64,000 nucleotides of DNA from Cupriavidus campinensis (GCF_905397395.1 NZ_CAJPVH010000003.1:62001-126000), one strand, 5' to 3'. Shown: positions 44,337 to 53,416, numbered from the stretch's first letter. Numbers and translations: made by a program. Notes: generated from the letters alone by a model not told the origin.

Positions 44337-44810
44337 ATGCAAAGCGAAACCAATGCGGCACGCGCCGCATGGCTGCGAACCCTGGCCCTGGCGCAGTCTG
44401 ACGCGCTGGACGCGGCCTACGCGCGGCTTGGCGAGGCAGCGGCGCTGCCGGCCTACCGCCTGCTGCGCAAGCCGGAGTCGGGCATGGCCATGGTGCGGGG
44501 CCGCGCCGGCGGCACGGGCGCCCAGTTCAATCTGGGCGAGATGACCGTCACGCGCTGCGCCGTGGTGATCGAGGATGGGGAAGCCGGTGGAACCGCCGGC
44601 GTGGCCTACGTGCAGGGCCGTGGCGCCCGCCATGCCGAGCAGGCCGCCGTGCTGGACGCCCTGCTCCAGCTTCCGGCCTGGCACCCGCGCGTGACCGACC
44701 TCGTCCTGGCCCCGATGGCGCAGGCCTTTGCCGAGCGCGCGGCGCAGCAGGCCGCCACCGCCGCGCAGACGCGCGTCGAATTCTTCACGATGGCACGCGG
44801 AGAAGACTGA
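44337..44810 (+). CDS. phnG: C-P lyase complex subunit PhnG
   Basis: The 157-residue subunit forms the PhnGHIJ core complex that attaches phosphonate to the ribose of ATP. It matches the E. coli length (150) with the family segments LRKPESGMAMVRGRAGGTGAQFNLGEMTVTRC and the Ala-rich C-terminal helix. Three starts lie close together (GTG 44331, ATG 44334, ATG 44337); the AGGGG site at 44327-44331 favours the last. phnH starts one base after its stop. Confidence 0.94.
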   Translation: MQSETNAARAAWLRTLALAQSDALDAAYARLGEAAALPAYRLLRKPESGMAMVRGRAGGTGAQFNLGEMTVTRCAVVIEDGEAGGTAGVAYVQGRGARHAEQAAVLDALLQLPAWHPRVTDLVLAPMAQAFAERAAQQAATAAQTRVEFFTMARGED

Positions 44811-44811
44811 C

Positions 44812-45483
44812 ATGCCCACCACGCAAGCAAATCTGCCGAACTTCGGCACGCCGGCCGCCTCGCTGCTGCCCGGCTTCGACAACCCGGTCGATGACGCCCA
44901 GCAGGTGTTCCGCGCCACGCTGGAAGCCTTCGCCCATCCGGGCCGGCTGGAGACGCTGCCCGCCACCAGCGGCGTGCCCGAGGGCCTCTCGCCCGCGCTG
45001 GCAGCGCTGCTGCTGACGCTGGCCGACCCCGACACGCCGGTCTGGCTGCCCGCCGCCGTCCCCGCCCCGGCGCGCGCCTTCCTGCGCTTCCACTGCGGCT
45101 GCCCGCTGGTCGATCAGCTCGATGCCGCCAGCTTCGTCTGCGTGCCGGCCGGCCATGCGATGCCCGCCCTCGCCGACTGCGCCCAGGGCCAGCCGGCCTA
45201 CCCGGACCGCTCGGCCACGCTGATCGTGGAGGTGGCCTCGCTGACCGAAGGCGACACGCTCACGCTGCACGGCCCCGGCATCGAGACCACGCAGGCGCTG
45301 ACCGTCACCGGCCTGCCCGCCGATTTCCCGGCGAGCTGGCGCGCGAACAACGCCGGCTTCCCGCTCGGTGTGGACCTGCTGCTGGCCAGCGGCGACCAAT
45401 TCTGCGCACTGACGCGCACCACGCACCTTACGCACCTTACGCACCTGACGCACCTGACGCACCTGACGCACGGGGAGAACTGA
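44812..45483 (+). CDS. phnH: C-P lyase complex subunit PhnH, with a tandem-repeat C-terminus
   Basis: The 223-residue protein contains the PhnH fold (PGFDNPVDDAQQVFRATLEAFAHPG, PGIETTQALTVTGLP, NAGFPLGVDLLL). E. coli PhnH is 194 residues; part of the excess is a C-terminal run of six Thr-His with Leu between (THL five times), encoded by a 9-bp tandem repeat. The core complex function should not depend on this tail. phnI starts two bases after the stop. Confidence 0.95.
   Translation: MPTTQANLPNFGTPAASLLPGFDNPVDDAQQVFRATLEAFAHPGRLETLPATSGVPEGLSPALAALLLTLADPDTPVWLPAAVPAPARAFLRFHCGCPLVDQLDAASFVCVPAGHAMPALADCAQGQPAYPDRSATLIVEVASLTEGDTLTLHGPGIETTQALTVTGLPADFPASWRANNAGFPLGVDLLLASGDQFCALTRTTHLTHLTHLTHLTHLTHGEN
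45421..45470 (+). repeat. 9-bp tandem repeat at the 3' end of phnH
   Basis: The unit ACGCACCTK occurs five times in register (45421-45465), the first two copies ending in T and the next three in G, plus a partial sixth copy. It encodes Thr-His-Leu and keeps the frame, so copy number may vary by slippage without breaking the gene. Confidence 0.9.
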
Positions 45484-45484
45484 C

Positions 45485-46627
45485 ATGTACGTAGCCGTGA
45501 AGGGAGGCGAACGCGCCATCCTGAACTCGTACCAGATGCTCGACAGCTATCGCCGTGGCGATACGTCGGTGCCGGAACTCACGCTCGCCCAGATCCGCGA
45601 GCAGATGCCGCTGGCCGTGGCCCGCGTGATGGCCGAAGGCTCGCTCTACGACCCGCACCTCGCCGCCCTCGCCCTCAAGCAGGCCGCCGGCGACCAGATC
45701 GAGGCGATCTTCCTGCTGCGCGCCTATCGCACCACGCTGGCGCGCTTCGGCTACACCCAGCCGCTCGATACCGGCGCCATGCGCCTGCAACGCCGCATTT
45801 CGTCGACGTTCAAGGACGTGCCGGGCGGCCAGGTACTCGGCCCGACCTACGACTACACCCAGCGGCTGCTCGACTTCACGCTCGAAGCCGGCCGCGACCC
45901 CGAACCGCTGCCGCCCTCCGCCCAGCCGCTGGCCAGCGGCATGCCGCGCGTGACGGGCCTGCTGGAAGCCGATGAACTGGTGGAAGCGGACACCATCCCG
46001 CCCGGCGACCCCGCCCCGCCGGACCTGACGCGCGAGCCGCTGACCTTGCCGGCCGACCGCGCCGCCCGCCTGCAGAACCTGGCGCGCGGTGACGAGGGCT
46101 TCCTGCTGTCGATGGGTTACTCGACCCAGCGCGGCTACGGCAACTCGCACCCGTTCGCGGCGGAGATCCGCTACGGCACCGCCGAGGTGGAACTGTTCGT
46201 CGAGGAACTGGGCTTCGCCGTGACGATCGGCGAGGTCGAGCTGACCGAGTGCCAGATGGTCAGCCAGTTCAGCGGCAATGCCGACGAGGCGCCCCGCTTC
46301 ACGCGCGGCTACGGGCTGGTGTTCGGCTACAACGAGCGCAAGGCCATGTCGATGGCGCTGGCGGACCGTGCGATGCGGGCGGCGGAGCTGGGCGAAGCCG
46401 CCGACGCCCCGGCCAACGACATCGAATTCATGCTTTATCACAGCGACAACGTGGAGGCCTCGGGCTTCGTCCAGCACTTGAAGCTGCCCCACTACGTCGA
46501 CTTCCAGGCCAACCTGGAACTGCTGCGCCGCCTGCGCGCCGAGCAGGAGGCCGCCGCGCCGCAAGCCGCATCCGCGCCGACGCCGGCCCCCGCACCGGCC
46601 GCCACCCAAGAGGAAACGCTGGCATGA
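45485..46627 (+). CDS. phnI: C-P lyase complex subunit PhnI
   Basis: The 380-residue nucleosidase subunit, with PhnGHL, replaces adenine of ATP by phosphonate to give 5-triphosphoribosyl 1-phosphonate. It begins MYVAVKGGERAI and has the conserved LSMGYSTQRGYGNSHPF and YGLVFGYNERKAMSMALADRAM segments. E. coli PhnI is 354 residues; the extra tail here is Ala/Pro-rich (PTPAPAPA). The stop overlaps phnJ by four bases (ATGA). Confidence 0.96.
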   Translation: MYVAVKGGERAILNSYQMLDSYRRGDTSVPELTLAQIREQMPLAVARVMAEGSLYDPHLAALALKQAAGDQIEAIFLLRAYRTTLARFGYTQPLDTGAMRLQRRISSTFKDVPGGQVLGPTYDYTQRLLDFTLEAGRDPEPLPPSAQPLASGMPRVTGLLEADELVEADTIPPGDPAPPDLTREPLTLPADRAARLQNLARGDEGFLLSMGYSTQRGYGNSHPFAAEIRYGTAEVELFVEELGFAVTIGEVELTECQMVSQFSGNADEAPRFTRGYGLVFGYNERKAMSMALADRAMRAAELGEAADAPANDIEFMLYHSDNVEASGFVQHLKLPHYVDFQANLELLRRLRAEQEAAAPQAASAPTPAPAPAATQEETLA

Positions 46628-47538
46628 CACAGACCATCGCCCATCCGGCCACCGTCGCCCGCGACGACCACTACAACTTCGGCTACCTCGACGAATCCAC
46701 CAAGCGCATGCTGCGCCGCGCACTGCTCAAGGCCGTGGCGATTCCGGGCTACCAGGTGCCGTTCGGCAGCCGCGAGATGCCGCTGCCCTATGGCTGGGGC
46801 ACGGGCGGCATCCAGGTGACGGCCGCCATCATCGGCAAGCAGGACGTGCTGAAGGTGATCGACCAGGGTTCCGACGACACCACCAACGCCATCAACATCC
46901 GCCGCTTCTTCGGCCGCGTGACCGGGGTGCAGACCACCGAGCGCACCGCCGAGGCATCGATCATCCAGACCCGCCACCGCATTCCCGAGACGGCACTGCG
47001 CGCGGGCCAGACCATGGTCTATCAGGTGCCCATTCCCGAGCCGCTGCGCTGGCTGGAGCCGAGCGAGACCGAGACGCGCACCATGCATGCGCTGTCCGAG
47101 TACGGCGCCATGCACGTCAAGCTTTACGAGGATATTGCCCACCACGGGCATATCGCCACGACCTACGACTATCCCGTGATCGTCAACCAGCGGTACATGA
47201 TGCGTCCGTCGCCCATTCCGAAGTTCGACAACCCCAAGCTCGACCGCAGCCCCGCGCTGATGTTGTTCGGCGCCGGCCGCGAGAAGCGCGTCTACGCGGT
47301 GCCGCCGTACACGTCCGTCAAGAGCCTCGATTTCAAGGACCACCCGTTCACCGTGGAGAAGTGGTCCAGCTGCTGCGCCCAGTGCGGCGCCACCGACAGC
47401 TATCTCGACGAAATCATCACCGACGACGCCGGCACCCGCATGTTCGTCTGCTCGGACACCGAGTACTGCGCCGACCGCCAGGCCGCCCAGACCGTGGAAG
47501 CCGTGGAAGCCGTGGAAGCCGCGGGAGTGCGCCAATGA
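46624..47538 (+). CDS. phnJ: C-P lyase, radical SAM subunit PhnJ
   Basis: This is the enzyme that breaks the carbon-phosphorus bond, converting 5-phosphoribosyl 1-phosphonate to 5-phosphoribosyl 1,2-cyclic phosphate and an alkane. It has the special cysteine pattern CX2CX21CX5C (Cys251, Cys254, Cys276, Cys282), as in E. coli. The 304 residues include a short repetitive tail (VEAVEAVEAAG) absent from E. coli PhnJ (281). It overlaps phnI and phnK by four bases each. Confidence 0.97.
   Translation: MTQTIAHPATVARDDHYNFGYLDESTKRMLRRALLKAVAIPGYQVPFGSREMPLPYGWGTGGIQVTAAIIGKQDVLKVIDQGSDDTTNAINIRRFFGRVTGVQTTERTAEASIIQTRHRIPETALRAGQTMVYQVPIPEPLRWLEPSETETRTMHALSEYGAMHVKLYEDIAHHGHIATTYDYPVIVNQRYMMRPSPIPKFDNPKLDRSPALMLFGAGREKRVYAVPPYTSVKSLDFKDHPFTVEKWSSCCAQCGATDSYLDEIITDDAGTRMFVCSDTEYCADRQAAQTVEAVEAVEAAGVRQ
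47494..47520 (+). repeat. 9-bp tandem repeat at the 3' end of phnJ
   Basis: GTGGAAGCC occurs three times without change (47494-47502, 47503-47511, 47512-47520), encoding Val-Glu-Ala. It is in the non-conserved tail of PhnJ, six codons before the stop. Confidence 0.88.
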
Positions 47539-48311
47539 CCGCCACGCCGCTTCTTTCCGTCCGCCACCTCACGCGCACCTGGGACGGCCTGCACGGCTGC
47601 CACGACGTCAGCTTCGACCTCTATCCGGGCGAAGTGCTCTGCGTGGTCGGCGAATCCGGCTCGGGCAAGAGCACGCTGCTGCAGGCCCTGTCGATGCAGG
47701 CGCCGCCGCAGCGCGGCAGCGTCAGCTATGACATGCGCGAATCGGGCCTGACCGACCTTGCCACACTCTCCAGCGCCCGCATGCGGCTGCTGGCGCGCAC
47801 CGACTGGGGCTTCGTGCGCCAGCACGCCCGGGACGGCCTGCGCATGCAGGTCAGCGCCGGCGCCAACATCGCCGAGCGGCTGATGGCCGTGGGCGAGCGC
47901 CACTACGGCGATCTGCGCGAAGTGGCTGGCGCCTGGCTCGAAAAGATGGAAATCGACCTGTCCCGGCTCGACGACGTGCCCGGCACGTTCTCGGGCGGCA
48001 TGCAGCAGCGCCTGCAGATCGCACGGAACCTCGTCACCCATCCGCGCCTGGTCTTCATGGACGAGCCGACCGCCTCGCTCGACGTCTCCGTGCAGGCCCG
48101 CCTGCTCGACCTGCTGCGCCGACTGGTGACCGATCTCGGCCTCGCCGCCGTGCTGGTCACCCACGATCTGGCCGTGGCCCGCCTGCTGGCCCACCGCACG
48201 CTGGTCATGCAGGGCGGCCGCGTGGTGGAACAGGGGCTGACCGACCAGATCCTCGACGACCCCCAGCACCCGTACACCCAGCTGCTGGTCTCCTCCATCC
48301 TGCAAGGCTGA
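47535..48311 (+). CDS. phnK: C-P lyase associated ATP-binding protein PhnK
   Basis: The 258-residue ABC-type ATPase has Walker A GESGSGKST, signature FSGGMQQRLQIARN and Walker B LVFMDEP. PhnK docks on the PhnGHIJ core and is needed for phosphonate breakdown, not for transport. Length matches E. coli (252). Its start overlaps phnJ by four bases; phnL begins five bases after its stop. Confidence 0.96.
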   Translation: MTATPLLSVRHLTRTWDGLHGCHDVSFDLYPGEVLCVVGESGSGKSTLLQALSMQAPPQRGSVSYDMRESGLTDLATLSSARMRLLARTDWGFVRQHARDGLRMQVSAGANIAERLMAVGERHYGDLREVAGAWLEKMEIDLSRLDDVPGTFSGGMQQRLQIARNLVTHPRLVFMDEPTASLDVSVQARLLDLLRRLVTDLGLAAVLVTHDLAVARLLAHRTLVMQGGRVVEQGLTDQILDDPQHPYTQLLVSSILQG

Positions 48312-48316
48312 CGACG

Positions 48317-49054
48317 ATGTCCACCGACAACCTCCACACCCCTGCCGAGCGACTGATCGAGGTGCGCGGCCTTGGGAAGATGTTCACGCTGCACAATCAG
48401 GGCGGCATCCGCCTGCCCGTGCTGCGCGCGATCGACTTCGACGCCGCGCGCGGCGAATGCCTGGTGCTGTCCGGCCGCTCCGGTACCGGCAAGAGCACGC
48501 TGCTGCGCTGCCTCTACGGCAACTATCTCGCCACCGAAGGCACCATCCGCCTGCGCGATACCAGCGCCGAAGGCGCGCCGTGGGTCGAACTGACGCAGGC
48601 CCCGGAGCAACGCATCCTGCACCTGCGCCGCCATGTGATCGGCTACGTCAGCCAGTTCCTGCGCGCCATCCCGCGCGTCTCGGCGCTCGACGTCGTGGCG
48701 GACCCGCTCCAGCAGCGCGGCACCTCGCACGAAGAAGCCCGCGCCCGCGCCGCCGTGCTGCTCGAACGGCTGAACCTGCCGCGCCGCCTCTGGGACCTGC
48801 CGCCCGCCACCTTCTCGGGCGGCGAGCAGCAGCGCGTGAACATCGCGCGCGGGCTGATCGGCGGCCATCCGATCCTGCTGCTGGACGAGCCCACCGCCTC
48901 GCTCGACGCTGACAACCGCGCCGTGGTGATCGACCTGATCCGCGAAGCCCTGGCCGAAGGCCGCGCACTGATCGGCATCTTCCACGACGAAGCCGTGCGC
49001 GACGCCGTGGCCACGCGCCTGCTGCCGCTGCAACCCGCTACCGCCATCGCCTGA
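48317..49054 (+). CDS. phnL: C-P lyase associated ATP-binding protein PhnL
   Basis: The 245-residue ABC-type ATPase has Walker A GRSGTGKST, signature FSGGEQQRVNIARG and Walker B ILLLDEP. With PhnGHI it supports the first ribosylation step. It lies between phnK and the canonical phnM, with short spacers. Confidence 0.95.
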   Translation: MSTDNLHTPAERLIEVRGLGKMFTLHNQGGIRLPVLRAIDFDAARGECLVLSGRSGTGKSTLLRCLYGNYLATEGTIRLRDTSAEGAPWVELTQAPEQRILHLRRHVIGYVSQFLRAIPRVSALDVVADPLQQRGTSHEEARARAAVLLERLNLPRRLWDLPPATFSGGEQQRVNIARGLIGGHPILLLDEPTASLDADNRAVVIDLIREALAEGRALIGIFHDEAVRDAVATRLLPLQPATAIA

Positions 49055-49069
49055 CGGACGACCGCCCCC

Positions 49070-50278
49070 ATGACCACCACCTACCTGACCCACGCCACGC
49101 TGGTCCTGCCGGACCGCGTGCTGCAAGATAGCGCCCTGCTGATCGAGGATGGCCGCATCGCCGCCATCGAACCCGCCCCGGCTGCCGTGCCGGCCCACGC
49201 CACCGTGATCGACCTGCGCGGCCACGCGGTCATGCCGGGGCTGATCGACGTGCACTGCGACGCCATCGAGAAGGAAGCCGAGCCGCGCGCCAATGTGCTG
49301 TTTCCGCTGGACTTCGCCGTGGCGCAGGTGGACCGCCGCAACGCCGCCGCCGGCATCACCACGCCGTACCACGCGCTCTCGTTCGCCAGCAACCAGTTCG
49401 GCGTGCGCAACAACGACACCGCCGCCACGCTGGTGCGCACCGTGGCCGCGTACCGTGCGAGTAGCCTGGTCGACAACCGCATCCATTGCCGCTACGAGGT
49501 GACCGACGCCGCCGCCGTGCCCGTGCTCGAAATGCTGATGGCCGAAGGCGTGGTGGACCTGCTCTCCGTGATGGACCATTCGCCGGGCCAGGGCCAGTTC
49601 AAGACGCTGGACGCCTATCTCTCGTACATGATGGGCAACCACGGCATGAGCCGCGAGGAAGCCGCCGATGCCGCCGCCAAGAAGACGGCCGAGCTGGATG
49701 GCGCGCACGAGCGCGTGAACCGGCTGGTGGCCCGGGCGCACGAGCTGGGCATTCCCACGGCCAGCCACGACGACGACAGCCCCCAGCGCATCGCCGCGAT
49801 GCAGGCACTCGGCGTGCGGATGAGCGAGTTCCCGATCAACCTGGAAACGGCCCGCGCGGCGGCCACGCACGCGCTGCCGACCATCCTCGGCGCCCCCAAC
49901 GTGCTGCGCGGCAAGAGCCAGAGTGGGTCGATGCGCGCCATCGACGCCATCCACGCCGGGGTGGGCAACATCCTCTGCTCGGACTACCAGCCGTCCACGC
50001 TGATCGCCTCGGCCTACGCCGCCGCCAGGCAGGCCGACCTGCCGCTCAACGAGGCGCTGGCGCTGGTCACCGCCAACCCGGCCGACGCCTGCCTGCTCGC
50101 CGACCGGGGCCGCCTGGCGCCGGGCCTGCGCGCGGACCTGATCGCCGTGGCCACCGTGGCCGGGCAGCCGATGGTCACGCACACGTGGTCGGCGGGCCGG
50201 CTGGTGTTCTCGGCCGGCTACCCGGCTGGCGCGGTGCAGCATGCCGCGCCGCGCCAAGCCGTGCGCGAGGTCGCCTGA
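49070..50278 (+). CDS. phnM: Alpha-D-ribose 1-methylphosphonate 5-triphosphate diphosphatase
   Basis: The 402-residue amidohydrolase removes pyrophosphate from 5-triphosphoribosyl 1-phosphonate. It has the metal-binding VMPGLIDVHCDAIEKE, the PhnM-specific MDHSPGQGQF, PTASHDDDSP, EFPINLETA and GAPNVLRGKSQSGS, and SDYQPS. It matches E. coli PhnM (378) more closely than the copy at 42074 and is in the normal place after phnL. Its stop shares one base with the start of the MOSC gene. Confidence 0.95.
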   Translation: MTTTYLTHATLVLPDRVLQDSALLIEDGRIAAIEPAPAAVPAHATVIDLRGHAVMPGLIDVHCDAIEKEAEPRANVLFPLDFAVAQVDRRNAAAGITTPYHALSFASNQFGVRNNDTAATLVRTVAAYRASSLVDNRIHCRYEVTDAAAVPVLEMLMAEGVVDLLSVMDHSPGQGQFKTLDAYLSYMMGNHGMSREEAADAAAKKTAELDGAHERVNRLVARAHELGIPTASHDDDSPQRIAAMQALGVRMSEFPINLETARAAATHALPTILGAPNVLRGKSQSGSMRAIDAIHAGVGNILCSDYQPSTLIASAYAAARQADLPLNEALALVTANPADACLLADRGRLAPGLRADLIAVATVAGQPMVTHTWSAGRLVFSAGYPAGAVQHAAPRQAVREVA

Positions 50279-50850
50279 TGGCGGACGCGCAGTCGGACGA
50301 ACAGGCCGCCGGGCTGGCGCAGGTGGTGGCAGTGAGCCGCAGCCCCGTGCACGGCTTCAGCAAGCCGCGCGAGGCGTCTATCCGGCTGCTGCCCGGCATC
50401 GGCGTGGAAGGCGACGCCCATGCCGGCACTACGGTCAAGCACCGCTCGCGCGTGGCCGTGGACCCGACCCAGCCGAACCTGCGTCAGGTCCACCTGATCC
50501 ACGCCGAGCTGCACGCGGCGCTGGCGGCAGCCGGATTCGACATCGGCTACGGGGAACTGGGCGAGAACATCACCACGGCCGGCATCGACCTGCTCGCGCT
50601 GCCGGTCGGCACCCGCTTGCGGATTGGCGATGCGCAGATCGAGATTACCGGGCTGCGCAACCCGTGCGCGCAGATCGAGCAGTTCCGCGAGGGCCTGTTG
50701 AGTCAGGTGGTGGTTAAGGACGCGCACGGCGAGATCGTGCGCAAGGCTGGCGTGATGGGCGTGGTGGTAGCGGGGGGCGTGGTGCGGCCCGGCCAGGGCA
50801 TCGAGACAACGCTGCCGCCGCTGCCGCACAAGCGGCTCGAACGCGTCTGA
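50278..50850 (+). CDS. MOSC domain protein at the end of the C-P lyase operon
   Basis: The 190-residue protein consists of a MOSC domain: VSRSPVHGFSK, GVEGDAHAG, RQVHLIHAELH, GELGENITTAGIDL, the LRIG...IEITGLRNPCAQIEQF segment with the conserved Cys, and GVMGVVVAGG. MOSC domains occur in molybdenum cofactor sulfurases and in YiiM-type detoxification reductases. It is translationally coupled to phnM (TGATG), so it works under the same control, but a role in phosphonate use is not established. Confidence 0.9.
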   Translation: MADAQSDEQAAGLAQVVAVSRSPVHGFSKPREASIRLLPGIGVEGDAHAGTTVKHRSRVAVDPTQPNLRQVHLIHAELHAALAAAGFDIGYGELGENITTAGIDLLALPVGTRLRIGDAQIEITGLRNPCAQIEQFREGLLSQVVVKDAHGEIVRKAGVMGVVVAGGVVRPGQGIETTLPPLPHKRLERV

Positions 50851-51056
50851 AGCGGGTGTAAAGCGCGTTTAAATCAGGTCTGACAAGTACGAGAACCGGC
50901 GCGTGCCGGGCATCCCCTCACTATAGGTTGCCGGGACGGGCGCGTTCCTCAGGACTTGTCCCGATCCCCTCCCGCTCGCGTTCCGGCGCCGTCCTCTATA
51001 TATATAAGGAAGGCGGGCCGCCTTGCAGGACGGCCGGATCGCACCGAGGAGCCAGC

Positions 51057-51569
51057 ATGCCGTTCAAACCCACACTGCCAGCCATGCTGGCTGTTTTTTT
51101 ATGTGCGGCATGCACGCCGCCGATGCTGGCCGACCGCTCGGCGCCCATGCAGGGCCCCACCGCCCCCAAGCCCTACCCGCCGCCGCCTGAAACCCGCGCC
51201 ACGCCCATCGCGACGCGTGTGATCGACCTGTCCGGCAGCTGCAAGCGCACCGAGGAGGATGGTTTCCGCGAGGACGCGCTGGTCAAGGTCTCGCGCAATG
51301 CCGTGCAGACGCTGAAATGGAAGCTCTGGGTGTCCCGGAAGGGTTCGTGCCAGTTCGATCTGGAGGATTTCAAGCAGGTACAGCAGACGCCACACATCGA
51401 ACTGCACGCGATTGACGGCAGTGCCTGCAAGCTGATGGTGTGGCAGGACCCGCGCCGGGTGACGCTGGCCCATGCCCGCTGCGAGAAGCACTGCACGCCG
51501 GGTATCTACGAGCAGGCGTGGCCGGTGCTGTTCGATCCAAAAAGCGGCGCTTGCGCGGAGATCCGCTAA
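51057..51569 (+). CDS. Hypothetical exported protein with intragenic terminator-like hairpin
   Basis: I do not recognise this 170-residue protein. It has an N-terminal signal (MPFKPTLPAMLAVFLCAACTPP) with an imperfect lipobox (CAAC), a Pro-rich linker (residues about 30-48) and a C-terminal domain with five Cys residues (IDLSGSCKR, GSCQFDL, GSACKLMV, ARCEKHCTPG) that probably form disulfides in the periplasm. GAGGAG lies five bases before the ATG. A TATATATATAA run (50997-51007) may hold the promoter. A GCCAGC/GCTGGC hairpin followed by T7 occurs within the signal-peptide codons. Confidence 0.8.
   Translation: MPFKPTLPAMLAVFLCAACTPPMLADRSAPMQGPTAPKPYPPPPETRATPIATRVIDLSGSCKRTEEDGFREDALVKVSRNAVQTLKWKLWVSRKGSCQFDLEDFKQVQQTPHIELHAIDGSACKLMVWQDPRRVTLAHARCEKHCTPGIYEQAWPVLFDPKSGACAEIR
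51077..51100 (+). terminator. Terminator-like hairpin inside the signal-peptide codons
   Basis: GCCAGC (51077-51082) pairs with GCTGGC (51086-51091) around CAT, and TG plus seven T residues follow. The structure begins 20 bases after the start codon of the gene at 51057, so it could act as an attenuator. Confidence 0.5.
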
Positions 51570-51593
51570 GCGCTGCGGGGTGGTCGGAGGGGG

Positions 51594-53360
51594 TTACTGC
51601 TGGGTGGCGAACTGTATGCGGTGCAGGCCCGCGTAGAGTCCGTTGGCGGCGAGCAGTTCGGCATGGCTGCCATGCTCGGCCACGCGGCCCTGCTCCAGCA
51701 CGACGATGCGGTCGGCGTTCTCGATCGTGGACAGCCGGTGGGCGATCACGAGCGTGGTCCGCCCCACCATCAGCGACTCCAGCGCCGCCTGCACCTGCCG
51801 CTCCGATTCGGAATCGAGCGCGGAGGTGGCCTCGTCCAGGATCAGGATCGGGGCATCCTTGTAGATCGCGCGCGCAATGGCCAGCCGCTGGCGCTGGCCG
51901 CCGGACAGCTTCATGCCGTTGTCGCCGATATTGGTTTCCAGCCCCTCCGGCAGGCCCTTGACCGTATCGGTCAGGTAGGCTGCTGCGAGTGCACGCTCCA
52001 CGCGCGCCATATCGATCGCTTCACGCGGATGCACGCCGTAGGCCACATTAGCCGCCACGGTATCGTTGAACAGCACCACGTCCTGGCTCACGAACGCGAT
52101 CTGGCGGCGCAGATCGGCCAGCGCAAACTGGCCGATGGGCTGGCCATCGAGCAGGATCCGGCCATCGGTCGGATCGAAGAAGCGCGGCACGAGATTGACC
52201 AGCGTGGTCTTGCCGCTGCCGGACGGACCGACCAGCGCTACCACCTCGCCCGGGGCCACCCGGAAATTGACATGCTGGAGCGCCGCCCGGCCGGCATCGC
52301 CATAACGGAAACCCACGTCCTCGAACACCAGATCGCCCTTGGCACGCTCCAGCGGCAGCCCTTCGGTCTGCGGCTCGATCGGCTCGTCGATGAGACGGAA
52401 GATCATCTCGGCGGCGGTCAGCCCGCGTTGCAGCGGCTGGTTCAGGTCGGTCAGGTGCTTGAGCGGCGAGATCAGCAGCAGCATCGCCATGACGAAGCCG
52501 GTGAAGCCGCCCACGGTGGTCTGGTTGCCCTGGGCCTGGATCATCGCGATGGTCAGGATCACGGACAGCGCCAGCGACGCCAGGAACGCGGTGACCGGCT
52601 GGTTCAGCCCGCCCGCCACGGCCATGCGCATCGAGTAGCCGCGCAGGCGCTCGGCCATGGCCTCGAAGCGCGACTGTTCGTAGGCCTCCCCGCCGTGCAG
52701 CTTGACCACCTTGTAGCCGCCGGCGGCTTCCTCGACCACGTACGCGGCCTCGTTGGTCAGCGTCTGGTGGTCACGGTTGAGCCGGCGCAGGCGCCGGTTC
52801 ACCTTCGACATGATGAAGCCGATCACCGGCAGCAGCACCGCCACCACCAGGGTGAGCCGCCAGTTGGTATAGAACAGGTAGATCAGCAGCGCCAGCACGG
52901 TCAGCGAATCGCGCACCAGCGTGATCAGCACCCCGGTCAGGATCTGCATCACCTGGTTGACCTCGAAGATCACGGCATTGATCAGCGACGCGGCGGTGTT
53001 GCGGTGGAAGAACAGCGCGGGCGCCTGCAGCATCCGGCCGAACATCTGCATGCGCATCTTGAACAGCACGCGGTTCGAGATCTGCGCCAGCAGGTAGCCG
53101 GACGCGAACTGCGCCACGCCACGGACCAGCGCCACGCCAGTCAGCAGCGCGGGCACATGCCAGAGCTTGCCGGCGTAGTCGCCGCCAAACCCCTTGTCGA
53201 GCAGGTCGTTGACCACCTTCGGGATAATCCCCTCGCTGGCGGCCACCAGGCCCATGGCGAGGATGGCCAGCGCGAACAGGCGCATCTCGGGCTTCAGATA
53301 AGCCCAGACCCGCTTGAGGGTGTCGGCTTCCTGGGGCGTTTGTTTATTGTTTTCGTTCAC
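51594..53360 (-). CDS. msbA: Lipid A export ATP-binding/permease protein MsbA
   Basis: The 588-residue half-transporter flips lipid A-core across the inner membrane. It has six membrane helices in the first 330 residues, then Walker [10 protein letters not shown], signature [14 protein letters not shown] and Walker [13 protein letters not shown]. The start is a GTG at 53360 ([17 protein letters not shown]) with GGAG five bases upstream; the longer upstream frame is antisense to the glycosyltransferase gene. The length fits MsbA (582). It is divergent from the waaE-like gene, another envelope gene. Confidence 0.95.
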   Translation of the reverse strand: MNENNKQTPQEADTLKRVWAYLKPEMRLFALAILAMGLVAASEGIIPKVVNDLLDKGFGGDYAGKLWHVPALLTGVALVRGVAQFASGYLLAQISNRVLFKMRMQMFGRMLQAPALFFHRNTAASLINAVIFEVNQVMQILTGVLITLVRDSLTVLALLIYLFYTNWRLTLVVAVLLPVIGFIMSKVNRRLRRLNRDHQTLTNEAAYVVEEAAGGYKVVKLHGGEAYEQSRFEAMAERLRGYSMRMAVAGGLNQPVTAFLASLALSVILTIAMIQAQGNQTTVGGFTGFVMAMLLLISPLKHLTDLNQPLQRGLTAAEMIFRLIDEPIEPQTEGLPLERAKGDLVFEDVGFRYGDAGRAALQHVNFRVAPGEVVALVGPSGSGKTTLVNLVPRFFDPTDGRILLDGQPIGQFALADLRRQIAFVSQDVVLFNDTVAANVAYGVHPREAIDMARVERALAAAYLTDTVKGLPEGLETNIGDNGMKLSGGQRQRLAIARAIYKDAPILILDEATSALDSESERQVQAALESLMVGRTTLVIAHRLSTIENADRIVVLEQGRVAEHGSHAELLAANGLYAGLHRIQFATQQ

Positions 53361-53416
53361 GATGACTCCGCCCCGCTCGCACGGGGGGTTGTGCCTGCCA
53401 AGACTGCGACTACCGC

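Noticed and set aside
45421-45470. Tandem repeat considered as a CRISPR-like array
   Set aside because: Nine-base units without spacers, in frame within phnH; a coding microsatellite.
47903-50257. A 784-codon minus-strand open frame opposite phnK, phnL and phnM
   Set aside because: Its translation is His/Gly/Arg-rich without domains, while the plus strand has three clear phn genes in tight coupling; it is a third-position composition effect.
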